From Chitinophagaceae bacterium (lineage in GTDB: Bacteria; Bacteroidota; Bacteroidia; Chitinophagales; Chitinophagaceae): a DNA stretch of 64,000 nucleotides. Positions within the stretch are counted from its first letter, which is position 1. Each line of letters starts with the position of its first letter. The position numbers and the translations under genes were made by a program. Of this stretch, positions 24,382 through 32,565 are shown piece by piece. The notes beneath the pieces were generated by a model, which worked only from the letters and a program-made list of their open reading frames with translations, had not been told where the DNA came from and ran no database searches. The stretch covers positions 18,854 through 82,853 of the forward strand of contig SCQT01000102.1 of assembly GCA_004322015.1 (NCBI GenBank). The letters run 5' to 3'.

Positions 24382-26139
24382 ATGGGTGAGGATACAAACC
24401 CGGAAAAACCTATTCACGATTCACGATTCACAATTCATGATTCGCGATTCACGATTTACGCTTTACGCTTCACGCTTCACGATTTACCCTTCACCATTTA
24501 CCGACCACTTCTTCCGAAACTTCAGGCATGCTTCTGCTTACTGCTTACTGCCTCCTGCTTACTGCTTACTGCCACTGCTTCCCCTGCCCAACAACCCGTT
24601 TACATTCCTCCCACCGGCAAAGTATTCTCTCATCCCGCTGACTCGGTAGGTATCTTTGGGGATATGACGAATGACGGCAACCTGGGTTCTGCTCCCGGTT
24701 CAGTGATTAATTTTTATGGGAAAAGTTGGGAAAATGCGTCCACGGCATTGCTTCCGGGTGTAACAGGCGCTGCAGGCTCTCCGGGCGGGCAGTTTCGTTT
24801 TTTGGGGTTGCAGTCGCAAAACCTTTTTGCAGGATATAATTTTAATGCTAAAACGGGTCCTTCTTTTCCCAATTTATCGGTCGAAAATAAATCCGGTGTC
24901 TGGCTGCAGGATTTGAATGACCTGCACGTCCGGAATAACCTGAATTTCAATAAAGGATATCTTTATCTGAATGGTTGGAATACACTGGTGGGTCAATCTG
25001 TAACAGGCTATTCAGATAAAGGTTTCGTAGTGACCGGCAGCGGTATCGGAGGCGGGAGCCTTTATCGGGAACCGCCGCAGAATGACACACTGATGACTTT
25101 TCCGGTAGGTACGGATCCGGAAAGCTATTCACCTTTTGCCATGCAATCAGCCACGCCTTTCAGGGGTATGGTGGGCGCCACGGTTTTTGATAATGTATAT
25201 CTGCATGCCACTTCAGGCGGGATGCCTGACAGCGATTATGTAATGAAGTCCTGGCAAGTCACCTCAGGCGAGGGCTCTCCGCAGACGACCGTCCTGCTCC
25301 AACACCGGGAGGCGGATGAAGGTGTTCGCTTCGCTCCGTATCGCGACAGCAGTTATGTTTCTCTCTACCGGGTGGACAACGGAGCCTGGGATATGGATCC
25401 TTTACCCCATAAGATATTTAATCCGGGTACGCTGACTACGGGGAAACAATATAATGATGTCTGGATGAATAACAGGCATTTCCCCGCAGGCCTGCCTCAT
25501 CAAAATACCGGAACGAACAGAGACTCCGTGAACTGGTTAACAGTTTCCACTACCGCCTATAGCAATACGACATGCCCCGTAGCTGATTTCAGATTATGGG
25601 TGGCGCAGCGGTACAATTATAAATGGGTACAATTGTTCTGGAGAACTTTACGTGAACTGAACGTGATGCAGTATGAAGTGCAGAAGCGGGTGGACACCTC
25701 AGAGAATTTTCACACGATTGCCACCATACCGGCGAAGAATGTCAACGGCTTTAGCGATCACCTGCTGTATTACTATGATGCAGACAGCGCCATTTATGAC
25801 GGAACGGTATATTACAGGCTGAAAATGACGAGCTCCAGCGGTTGTGTGGTTTACACCAATGTGCAGAAGGTAATATGGGGTATTTATGTTCAGGTATGGC
25901 CTGATCCAAGCCCCGGCCCGACGAATATCCACGTCTATGGTGTAAAACATGATTTGATGATGCAGGTGATAAATACGCTGGGGCAGATCCTTGGGACTTA
26001 CACCATTCCACCCAATACGGATTATATGATAGATCTGAGCAAATTGCCTGATGCCATTTACCAACTCTATTTCCGGGATCCCAAACAAAACGGTAAGATC
26101 GTAGCATCGGTTAAGGTAGTGAAGATAACGGTGAGATGA
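24382..26139 (+). CDS. Large secreted protein with T9SS-type C-terminal domain
   Basis: The mature protein (from about VYIPPTGKVFSHPADS) is rich in Gly, Asn and aromatic residues typical of secreted beta proteins. It ends with an Ig-like domain IYVQVWPDPSPGPTNIHVYG, then NTLGQILGTYTIPPN and LPDAIYQLYFRD...VKVVKITVR, the pattern of a type IX secretion sorting domain. A hydrophobic segment (ACFCLLLTASCLLLTATASP) precedes AQQ and looks like the signal peptide. The start is uncertain: the frame is open from 24115, but the DNA before the signal is made of tandem repeats. I place it at ATG 24382, which still leaves a 46-residue repeat-derived n-region. The function is unknown; it is probably surface-attached. 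Confidence 0.6.
   Translation: MGEDTNPEKPIHDSRFTIHDSRFTIYALRFTLHDLPFTIYRPLLPKLQACFCLLLTASCLLLTATASPAQQPVYIPPTGKVFSHPADSVGIFGDMTNDGNLGSAPGSVINFYGKSWENASTALLPGVTGAAGSPGGQFRFLGLQSQNLFAGYNFNAKTGPSFPNLSVENKSGVWLQDLNDLHVRNNLNFNKGYLYLNGWNTLVGQSVTGYSDKGFVVTGSGIGGGSLYREPPQNDTLMTFPVGTDPESYSPFAMQSATPFRGMVGATVFDNVYLHATSGGMPDSDYVMKSWQVTSGEGSPQTTVLLQHREADEGVRFAPYRDSSYVSLYRVDNGAWDMDPLPHKIFNPGTLTTGKQYNDVWMNNRHFPAGLPHQNTGTNRDSVNWLTVSTTAYSNTTCPVADFRLWVAQRYNYKWVQLFWRTLRELNVMQYEVQKRVDTSENFHTIATIPAKNVNGFSDHLLYYYDADSAIYDGTVYYRLKMTSSSGCVVYTNVQKVIWGIYVQVWPDPSPGPTNIHVYGVKHDLMMQVINTLGQILGTYTIPPNTDYMIDLSKLPDAIYQLYFRDPKQNGKIVASVKVVKITVR
24413..24503 (+). repeat. Degenerate TTCACGATTCACGATTC simple array
   Basis: Words of the type TTCACGA, TTCATGA, TTTACGC and TTCACGC repeat with a 7-14 nt period across the presumed 5' end of the secreted-protein gene. 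The same words recur at 29374-29600. Confidence 0.6.
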
Positions 26140-26188
26140 GGGGTTTCATTGTTTGGGGTTTCGGGTTTTGAGTTTGAGGTTTTTTGAA

Positions 26189-26278
26189 ACTGTTCTGGGA
26201 CTATTCTGGAACCATCCTGGAACCATCCTGAAACCATTCTGAAACTATTTTGGAACTATTCTGGAACTATTCTGAAAC
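26189..26278 (+). repeat. 11-mer tandem array, eight copies, upstream of guaA
   Basis: Units such as ACTATTCTGGA, ACCATCCTGGA and ACCATTCTGAA repeat eight times with an 11-nt period, close to one helical turn, and end 22 nt before the guaA -7 box. It lies where the -33 region and upstream activator sites of guaA would be. Confidence 0.85.
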
Positions 26279-26299
26279 TTTAATAACAATTTTACATTG

Positions 26300-26307
26300 T
26301 ACTTTTG
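26300..26307 (+). promoter_or_regulatory. -7 box (TACTTTTG) 6 nt before guaA
   Basis: TACTTTTG, CCTCTC, ATG 26314. It is another near-leaderless arrangement and excludes the upstream TTG at 26305 as start. Confidence 0.65.
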
Positions 26308-26313
26308 CCTCTC

Positions 26314-27849
26314 ATGGCAGAGAAAATACTCATCATTGACTTCGGCTCGCAATATACCCAGCTTATTGCCCGTAAAGTAAGAGAATGTAATGTCTATTGT
26401 GAAATACACCCTTGTACAAAACCTATCGCACCTGATGATGCAGTCAGGGGCGTCATTCTGTCCGGCAGTCCTTTTTCCGTGAATGATCCTGAGGCGCCTA
26501 AGCCTGATTTCAGGGTCTTTGCAAAAAAGGTTCCTGTGCTGGGAGTGTGTTATGGCGCTCAACTGATAGCGCAGGAATTGGGTGGAGAAGTGGCGAAGAG
26601 CCGTCACAGAGAATACGGGAGAGCTATCCTGAAACATCAGGATCAGGAGCCATTGTTAGATCATGTGTCTCCTAAGAGCCAGGTGTGGATGAGCCATGCG
26701 GATACTATTGTTCGACTGCCGGAAAATTGCAAGGTAGTGGCAAACACCGATGATATCCCTGTAGCAGCTTTTAAATGTGAGGAGGATGCATTAGAGTCTG
26801 TTTACGGATTACAGTTCCATCCCGAAGTGTATCATTCTACGGAAGGTTTGCAAATACTCAGGAACTTTTTAATCAATATCTGTCATTGTTTGCAGGATTG
26901 GACCCCTGCGGCGTTTGTTCATGAAACAGTCAATCATATTCAAAAGGAGGTGGGAAACCAACAGGTGATCATGGCATTGAGCGGCGGGGTGGATTCTACG
27001 GTGGCGGCTACTTTGATTCATCAGGCCATTGGTAAAAATCTTCATGGCGTGTTTGTGGATAATGGATTGCTGCGCAAAGATGAGTTTGATCAGGTATTAA
27101 ATTCTTATCATGCTATCGGGTTAAACGTGACAGGCGTGGATGCCGGAGAACGTTTTTATGCGGCATTGAAAGGCATCATAAACCCGGAACAAAAGCGAAA
27201 AATTATTGGCGGCCTGTTTATAGATATTTTTCAGGAGCAGGCCGGTAAAATTCCGGGAGTTTCTTTCTTAGGACAGGGAACCATTTACCCGGATGTGATA
27301 GAATCTGTTTCCGTGAATGGCCCTTCAGCTACCATTAAATCACATCATAACGTAGGCGGATTACCTGAAAAGATGCATTTGAAATTAATAGAGCCATTAC
27401 GCTTTTTATTTAAAGACGAAGTCAGAAAAATAGGGAAGGAGATCGGGATTGAGGACAATTTTCTGCATCGTCACCCTTTCCCCGGGCCCGGCCTGGGCAT
27501 TCGTATATTGGGCGAAGTGACCGCTGAAAAAGTGGCGCTTTTGCAAAATGCAGATGCCATTTATATTCAATCTTTAAAAGACGCCGGTTTATATGATCAG
27601 GTATGGCAGGCAGGGACTATTTTGTTGCCGGTGCAAAGTGTAGGCGTAATGGGAGACGAACGGACCTATGAATACACGGCCGCTTTGAGGGCAGTCACTT
27701 CTACTGACGGCATGACCGCAGACTGGGCGCATCTTCCTTATGATTTTTTAGCTAAAGTTTCTAATGACATCATTAATAAAGTCAAAGGGATTAACCGGGT
27801 AGTATACGATATCAGTTCAAAACCTCCGTCCACTATTGAATGGGAATAA
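26314..27849 (+). CDS. guaA: GMP synthase (glutamine-hydrolysing)
   Basis: GuaA aminates XMP to GMP. The 511-residue protein begins [20 protein letters not shown]. The glutaminase domain has the catalytic Cys in [10 protein letters not shown] and the His-Glu pair in [10 protein letters not shown]. The ATP pyrophosphatase domain has the P-loop [14 protein letters not shown] and the C-terminal dimerisation domain ends KPPSTIEWE. The length is standard. The start is set by a promoter box 6 nt upstream. The following lipoprotein gene is 12 nt away and may be co-transcribed. Confidence 0.97.
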   Translation: MAEKILIIDFGSQYTQLIARKVRECNVYCEIHPCTKPIAPDDAVRGVILSGSPFSVNDPEAPKPDFRVFAKKVPVLGVCYGAQLIAQELGGEVAKSRHREYGRAILKHQDQEPLLDHVSPKSQVWMSHADTIVRLPENCKVVANTDDIPVAAFKCEEDALESVYGLQFHPEVYHSTEGLQILRNFLINICHCLQDWTPAAFVHETVNHIQKEVGNQQVIMALSGGVDSTVAATLIHQAIGKNLHGVFVDNGLLRKDEFDQVLNSYHAIGLNVTGVDAGERFYAALKGIINPEQKRKIIGGLFIDIFQEQAGKIPGVSFLGQGTIYPDVIESVSVNGPSATIKSHHNVGGLPEKMHLKLIEPLRFLFKDEVRKIGKEIGIEDNFLHRHPFPGPGLGIRILGEVTAEKVALLQNADAIYIQSLKDAGLYDQVWQAGTILLPVQSVGVMGDERTYEYTAALRAVTSTDGMTADWAHLPYDFLAKVSNDIINKVKGINRVVYDISSKPPSTIEWE

Positions 27850-27861
27850 TTTTTGCAAGTG

Positions 27862-29196
27862 ATGAAAAACATGAAACGAACGGCTGCTTCTCTTTTGCTC
27901 TTGACAGGAATGGGACTGTTATTTTCCTCCTGCTTTTTATTCAGGAAGGCTGCTACGCCCCCCCCTTCTCCCCATCAGGAGATTCCCCGTGCTTCACTTC
28001 CCCCTAAAGTGACGCCTCCGCCTTCTCAAAAAACAGTTCCTCCGCCATTTGGGGTGTCTGCATTTGCGAAAAAGATCTACAAACCCGTTTACAATGTAGT
28101 ACTATTCACACCCCTCGACATAGATCAGGTGGTTTCTGACACAGGATTTTCTGTAAGCAACCGGACTCCGCTTCCGCCTGCCTCGCTGGCAGGACTGGAA
28201 TTTTATGAAGGCGCTTTACTGGCTATGGACAGTTTGCAGGATGAGGGAATTTCCATAAAGCTCACTGTGTATGATACCAAATCGCTATCCAAACCGTTAG
28301 CCGGTATTTTAAGAAGCAATGAATTAGATTCTGCCGATTTAATGATAGGTGATGTGAACAGCAGAGAACTGCAAGAGATCGGCAGTTTGGCGAAAGCAAA
28401 ACAAATCAATTTTATATCTGCTATTTATCCGAATGATGCGGGCATTACCGGGAATCCTTTTCTTACTATCATGAATAGCACGCTCTCTGTTCACTGTCAT
28501 GCGATCCAGAATTTCGTGCAACAGAAATTCGGCGATAAAAATATCCTGGTGATTTATCAGGATAATGCACAGGAAAAGCAGAACTTAACGTATATGCAAC
28601 AGGCATACAGGGAAATGAATTATAATTTTAAATCACCGCTGCAACCGTTTGAATGGAGCAACAATACCACTGTGAATGACCTTTTGCCTCACCTGAAAAA
28701 AGATAAAAATAATGTGATCATTATTGCAACTTTATACCCGCAGGTAGCTCTGAGCATTATAGGGCAATTGATCCCATTGATGAAAACTTACATGATCAAC
28801 GTGGTAGGAATGCCCACGTTGGACGGTAACCAGGATTTAAAGACAAATGAATATTACGGCATTAATGTGTATTATTCTACTCCTTATCCCTATTATAATG
28901 CCGGAACGGATCCTGCTATCCGTAGTATGATGTGGCAGTTTTTCAATAAATACCGGTCTCGTCCTTCAGATATAGCTTTAAAAGGAAATGAGATAATGTT
29001 CTATTTCGGGCATTTATTGCGTAAAGAAGGAGTTTATTTTAACTCTAATATGAATGATCCGGGCGGGAAAATATATACTGCGTTTAATATCCAGCCGGTT
29101 TACAGGAATGATGGTATAAAGGAGCCTGATTATTTTGAGAACATGCGCTTATATTTCGTGCAGGTGAGGGACGGCAAATCGGTACCTGCAAATTAG
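27862..29196 (+). CDS. Lipoprotein with proline-rich linker and periplasmic-binding-protein type 1 fold
   Basis: The 444-residue protein begins MKNMKRTAASLLLLTGMGLL and has a lipobox at L-F-S-S-C with Cys24. A Pro/Ser-rich linker (about residues 31-65) contains a run of eight C at 27958-27965. The rest resembles the LivJ/Leu-Ile-Val-binding fold: YNVVLFTPLDID at the first strand, LEFYEGALLAMDSLQDEGI, and NILVIYQDNAQEKQNL at the inter-lobe crossing. No permease or ABC ATPase is adjacent, so it may be a ligand sensor or cell-wall protein in the periplasm rather than a transporter subunit. The ligand is unknown. Confidence 0.7.
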   Translation: MKNMKRTAASLLLLTGMGLLFSSCFLFRKAATPPPSPHQEIPRASLPPKVTPPPSQKTVPPPFGVSAFAKKIYKPVYNVVLFTPLDIDQVVSDTGFSVSNRTPLPPASLAGLEFYEGALLAMDSLQDEGISIKLTVYDTKSLSKPLAGILRSNELDSADLMIGDVNSRELQEIGSLAKAKQINFISAIYPNDAGITGNPFLTIMNSTLSVHCHAIQNFVQQKFGDKNILVIYQDNAQEKQNLTYMQQAYREMNYNFKSPLQPFEWSNNTTVNDLLPHLKKDKNNVIIIATLYPQVALSIIGQLIPLMKTYMINVVGMPTLDGNQDLKTNEYYGINVYYSTPYPYYNAGTDPAIRSMMWQFFNKYRSRPSDIALKGNEIMFYFGHLLRKEGVYFNSNMNDPGGKIYTAFNIQPVYRNDGIKEPDYFENMRLYFVQVRDGKSVPAN

Positions 29197-29262
29197 CATA
29201 AACAGCGAAAGATAAATGAAATAGTAAATGAATGCTAAAAGTTTACCCTGACTATTTACCAT

Positions 29263-29366
29263 TCAATGTCGTTTAGATAAGGTTATGGAGAATGTTGGCG
29301 AGGACGCCAACATAAGCGTTTGCTGCGGTCGGCGTCCTCGCCGACCGGTTAACTAAACGACATTGA
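29263..29366. mobile_element. MITE-like element 1 (104 nt, 14-bp perfect inverted ends)
   Basis: The ends TCAATGTCGTTTAG (29263-29276) and CTAAACGACATTGA (29353-29366) are perfect inverted repeats. Flanks TTTACCAT and TTTACCGT agree at 7 of 8 bases, like a target duplication. The interior holds two strong hairpins: GTTGGCG-AGGA-CGCCAAC (29294-29311) and GGTCGGCG-TCCT-CGCCGACC (29327-29346). The loops AGGA and TCCT are complementary, and the two hairpins are close to inverted copies of each other. No coding capacity, so mobilisation in trans would be needed. Confidence 0.55.
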
Positions 29367-29381
29367 TTTACCGTTCACGAT

Positions 29382-29555
29382 TCAGTGTCGTTTAATTAAG
29401 GAGTTTAAGATTTAAAATTAACGATTTTTGGTCCGAAAGTTCGGATTCAGATGTACTCACCAGATCGAAAATCTTAAATCCTGCCTACAGGCAGGCGTTA
29501 ATCGGTGTTCTTAAATCAAACTGAAATAGAAAATTCATTATCTAAACGACATTGA
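29382..29555. mobile_element. MITE-like element 2 (174 nt, 13-bp inverted ends)
   Basis: The ends TCAGTGTCGTTTA (29382-29394) and TAAACGACATTGA (29543-29555) pair at 12 of 13 positions and match element 1. The 8-bp direct repeat TTCACGAT flanks it exactly (29374-29381 and 29556-29563), though that word is part of a local simple repeat. The interior differs from element 1: an inverted pair GTTTAAGATTT / AAATCTTAAAT encloses ~70 nt, and a palindrome CCTGCCTACAGGCAGG lies at 29480-29495. Confidence 0.5.
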
Positions 29556-29584
29556 TTCACGATTCACGATTCGCGATTCACCAT

Positions 29585-30910
29585 TCACGATTCCAGTCCA
29601 AACACACCCTTATTTAATAATTGGAGCGCTTCTGTTTTCTGCGTTCCTTTTATCAGAATAGAAATGTTATGCCTGCTTCCTCCATAAGAGATCATTCGCA
29701 ATGGGACGGGTTCCAGTGTTTCGAATATCTTTTTCAGGATCTCCGGGGTAGCTGCGATTTCATTCCCAACTAAGCTGATAATTGTTTGGTCGAAATCTAT
29801 TTCAATGCTTCCGAATGGTTCCAGTTCGCTTTGAATTCCCTGCAGATGTGCAATATCATCAATCGTGATAGATACGGCTACTTCCGAGGTGGTGATCATA
29901 TCTATGGAAGTTTTGTACTTTTCAAATACCTCAAATATTTTTCTCAGGAAACCGTACGCCAACAACATGCGGCTTGATTTTATCTTGATAGCAGTGATGC
30001 CGTCTTTGGCAGCAATGGCTTTTACGCCGTTCCCGTCAGGAAGCTCAGTGATCACGGTTCCTTTGGCTTCAGGCTGTAAAGTGTTCAGCAATTTTACAGG
30101 GATGTTGAAATGTTGGGCAGGCCAGATGGAGGCAGGGTGCAGGATCTTGGCGCCAAAGTAAGCCAACTCAGCAGCCTCGTCAAAAGACAGTTGATGAATA
30201 GGCACGGTGTGTTGCACAATTCTCGGATCGTTATTATGCATACCGTCTATATCCGTCCATATCTGTATTTCAGTGGCATTGAGCGCTGCGCCGATTAATG
30301 AGGCAGTATAATCACTCCCCCCCCTTTTAAGATTATCCACTTCTCCTTTGGCATTTTTACAGATGTATCCCTGGGTAATAAAAAGTTTTTCTTTGGGATG
30401 CTGATTGAGCAAAGCCATCAGGCGTTTTTTGATCTTAGGTATTTCCGGCTCATTTTGTTCATCAATGCTCATGAAATCCAAAGCCGGGATCAAAGTGGAT
30501 GGAATACCCTGTTCTTTTAAATAAACGCAAAACAATTTAGTGGACAGTAGTTCCCCCTGGGCGAGAATGTCTTTATTCAACGCTTCGCTGTATGATATTT
30601 TTAAAATGATATTTAAAAATTCAAAATGCTCATCAATAACGGCAAGTGCTTCTTTTCGCGCTTTTGGTGTTTTTACCAGCGCCTGATAAAATTGGTCATA
30701 GTGTTCGCGCAGCTTCCCGATCTGTGACTTTGCCGCATCTTTATGACCTGAAGCTAAGGATTGACCGATCTCTACTAAAGAATTGGTTGTACCGGATAAT
30801 GCGGATAAGATCACTAATTTGGTTTCATCTCCTGTGGCTGCCAACTTTGCCACTGAATGCATCCGTTCCGGTTTACCTACCGAGGTTCCGCCGAATTTTA
30901 AAATTTTCAT
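29585..30910 (-). CDS. lysC: Aspartate kinase
   Basis: Aspartokinase phosphorylates aspartate as the first step of Lys/Thr/Met synthesis. The 441-residue protein starts MKILKFGGTSVGKPERM, with VILSALSGTTNSLVE, the substrate motif LKRGGSDYTASLIG and TDIDGMHNNDPR. The C-terminal ~140 residues form two ACT domains for feedback control (AIKIKSSRMLLAYGFL, IISLVGNEIAATPEI). It is monofunctional, without a homoserine dehydrogenase half. The minus strand carries a run of eight G at 30317-30324 coding for the RGG of the substrate motif. It lies 99 nt downstream of the Ldh_2 gene on the same strand. Confidence 0.95.
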   Translation of the reverse strand: MKILKFGGTSVGKPERMHSVAKLAATGDETKLVILSALSGTTNSLVEIGQSLASGHKDAAKSQIGKLREHYDQFYQALVKTPKARKEALAVIDEHFEFLNIILKISYSEALNKDILAQGELLSTKLFCVYLKEQGIPSTLIPALDFMSIDEQNEPEIPKIKKRLMALLNQHPKEKLFITQGYICKNAKGEVDNLKRGGSDYTASLIGAALNATEIQIWTDIDGMHNNDPRIVQHTVPIHQLSFDEAAELAYFGAKILHPASIWPAQHFNIPVKLLNTLQPEAKGTVITELPDGNGVKAIAAKDGITAIKIKSSRMLLAYGFLRKIFEVFEKYKTSIDMITTSEVAVSITIDDIAHLQGIQSELEPFGSIEIDFDQTIISLVGNEIAATPEILKKIFETLEPVPLRMISYGGSRHNISILIKGTQKTEALQLLNKGVFGLES

Positions 30911-31009
30911 TTGAAGTTGAATATTTGATATTTGAGTGCTGATGTTTATTCATGTTTGCCGACCGTTTCCAAAGCTTTATCCTGAAGCTTCCCGATTGCG
31001 AACCCCCGC

Positions 31010-32098
31010 TCATAACCTTACTGAAAATTCATTACCTACCTTTCTCAGATCATTGATTACGTTGTCCAATAAAGGAATGCCTTTTTCTCTGCGTTCAGCT
31101 TCCATTTCCCTTTCAGGGTCTCCGGGAATAAGTACTTTTTCATTCTTGTTTATAGGCTCCGCCTTCCTGAAACGGCGTATCCATTGATCTATATGCTGCA
31201 AATATTCTTCTCTTGGCCTGAAGCCGTCAACACGCAGGGCTCCGAAAAAATGTCCTATACCTTTGCCCGGCGGATTTTGAGGTAGCGGCAAAAAGCTGAC
31301 AAATGGCGGCACCCAGGGTCCGTAATTGGCGCCGGATAATACTGCAGAGAAAATATCAACTACCGAGCCTAAGCAATAACCTTTGTGACTTCCGTGTGAG
31401 CGATCTGTCCCTAAAGGGAGCAGGGCCCCACCGCGTTTCTGTTCGTCAGGTTGTGTAGAGGTTTTTCCGTTTTTATCCTGTATCCATCCTTCAGGGGCCA
31501 TTTTTCCTTCCCGTTGTAATATTTCCAGCTTACCATTTGCGACTGTAGTCGTGGCGAAATCCGCCACAAATGGAGGTTCTTCTCCTGCAGGAATAGCTAC
31601 AGCAATAGGATTGGTGCCCAACATCCTTTCTTTGGCAAAGGTGGGTGTAACCAGCGGACTCGCATTTGTCATGGCCATACCGATCATGTCATGTTCTAAA
31701 GCCAGCATGGCATGATAACCGGCAATACCGAAATGATTGGAATGACGCACGCTGACCCATCCGCTACCGCAATTTTCTGCTTTTGAAATAGCTATTTGCA
31801 TTGCTTTTGGCGCTACTACCAATCCGAGCCCTGAATCTCCGTCCATAGTAGCAGTAGAGGGCGTTTCATGCACTATTTTAACCTCCGGCCGGGTATTGAT
31901 ACGACCTGCTTTCCATAAACGTACATATCCCGAAAGCCGTGCCACCCCATGTGAGTCTATTCCTCTCAGGTCTGCAGATAACAATACCTGTGTGGCCAGC
32001 ATAGCGTCCTCCCCGGGCAAATCCAGGGCAAGAAAAACTTTTTCTGTAAAGTCATGTAATTGCCTGTAAGGTAATACAGTGGTGATAAGTTCGCTCAT
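31010..32098 (-). CDS. Ldh_2-family malate/L-lactate dehydrogenase-like oxidoreductase
   Basis: A 362-residue NAD(P)-dependent oxidoreductase of the type 2 malate/lactate dehydrogenase family. Features are LSADLRGIDSHGVARL, the catalytic-His segment VSVRHSNHFGIAGYHA, TNASPLVTPTFAKERMLGTNP, and GSHKGYCLGSVVDIFS. The family reduces diverse 2-oxo acids such as pyruvate, 2,3-diketogulonate and ureidoglycolate, so the substrate is open. It is cytoplasmic. It starts 30 nt after the DUF3467 gene, probably in one transcript with it. Confidence 0.88.
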   Translation of the reverse strand: MSELITTVLPYRQLHDFTEKVFLALDLPGEDAMLATQVLLSADLRGIDSHGVARLSGYVRLWKAGRINTRPEVKIVHETPSTATMDGDSGLGLVVAPKAMQIAISKAENCGSGWVSVRHSNHFGIAGYHAMLALEHDMIGMAMTNASPLVTPTFAKERMLGTNPIAVAIPAGEEPPFVADFATTTVANGKLEILQREGKMAPEGWIQDKNGKTSTQPDEQKRGGALLPLGTDRSHGSHKGYCLGSVVDIFSAVLSGANYGPWVPPFVSFLPLPQNPPGKGIGHFFGALRVDGFRPREEYLQHIDQWIRRFRKAEPINKNEKVLIPGDPEREMEAERREKGIPLLDNVINDLRKVGNEFSVRL

Positions 32099-32128
32099 GA
32101 ACAGGTAGTCAATTTTAATGAATAAAGC

Positions 32129-32446
32129 TTATGCCTGTGCGGCCGGCCCCCCGAAATTCATGGGAATATTGACAGGCTCCTGGTCCTGTATGGGACCATT
32201 CATGGATTCATATTTCTTGATGTTATCCGTTAAAGCTTTCATGAAACGTTTCGCATGCTGCGGAGTCAATATAATGCGGGATTTCACTTTGGCTTTGGGT
32301 ATTCCCGGCATTACATTCACAAAATCCACCACGAATTCTGCATTGGAATGGGTGATAATGGCTAAATTGGCATAAATCCCTTCGGCCATTTCTTCACTTA
32401 GCTCAATGTTCAATTGGTGCGGGTCATTATTTTTCTTTTCCTCCAT
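32129..32446 (-). CDS. DUF3467 domain protein
   Basis: A 105-residue soluble protein matching the DUF3467 pattern: LNIELSEEMAEGIYANLAII, THSNAEFVVDFVNVMPGIPK, AKVKSRIILTPQHAKRFMKA and LTDNIKKYES. It is widespread in Bacteroidota with no assigned function. Members are single-domain, as here. The frame is open further upstream, but ATG 32446 (MEEKKNNDPHQ) fits family length. It has its own -7 box and is divergent from radC. Confidence 0.85.
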   Translation of the reverse strand: MEEKKNNDPHQLNIELSEEMAEGIYANLAIITHSNAEFVVDFVNVMPGIPKAKVKSRIILTPQHAKRFMKALTDNIKKYESMNGPIQDQEPVNIPMNFGGPAAQA

Positions 32447-32483
32447 GATAAAACGTTGATTCAGTTTTGCTGAATTCAAGCCA

Positions 32484-32491
32484 CAAAGGTA
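32484..32491 (-). promoter_or_regulatory. -7 box (TACCTTTG) for the DUF3467 gene
   Basis: An exact TAnnTTTG match on the minus strand 37 nt before ATG 32446, in the gap shared with radC. Confidence 0.6.
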
Positions 32492-32565
32492 GTGGACTTT
32501 CCATGTTTTTAAAACTCAGGACAAAAAATAAAACTGATTTCGTATTTTTAGAAAAAATTAAGCCC

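Larger units (their letters stand above)
29197..29584. other. Intergenic stretch with two inverted-terminus elements
   Basis: The 388 nt between the lipoprotein gene and lysC hold two adjacent short elements with TGTCGTTTA/TAAACGACA termini (29263-29366 and 29382-29555), flanked by TTCACGAT-type simple repeats. No coding frame is supported. Confidence 0.7.

Noticed and set aside
24386..24649. Alternative-frame ORF (repeats of SRFTLYASRFT type)
   Set aside because: It is a translation of the TTCACGATTC simple array and ends inside the secreted-protein gene.
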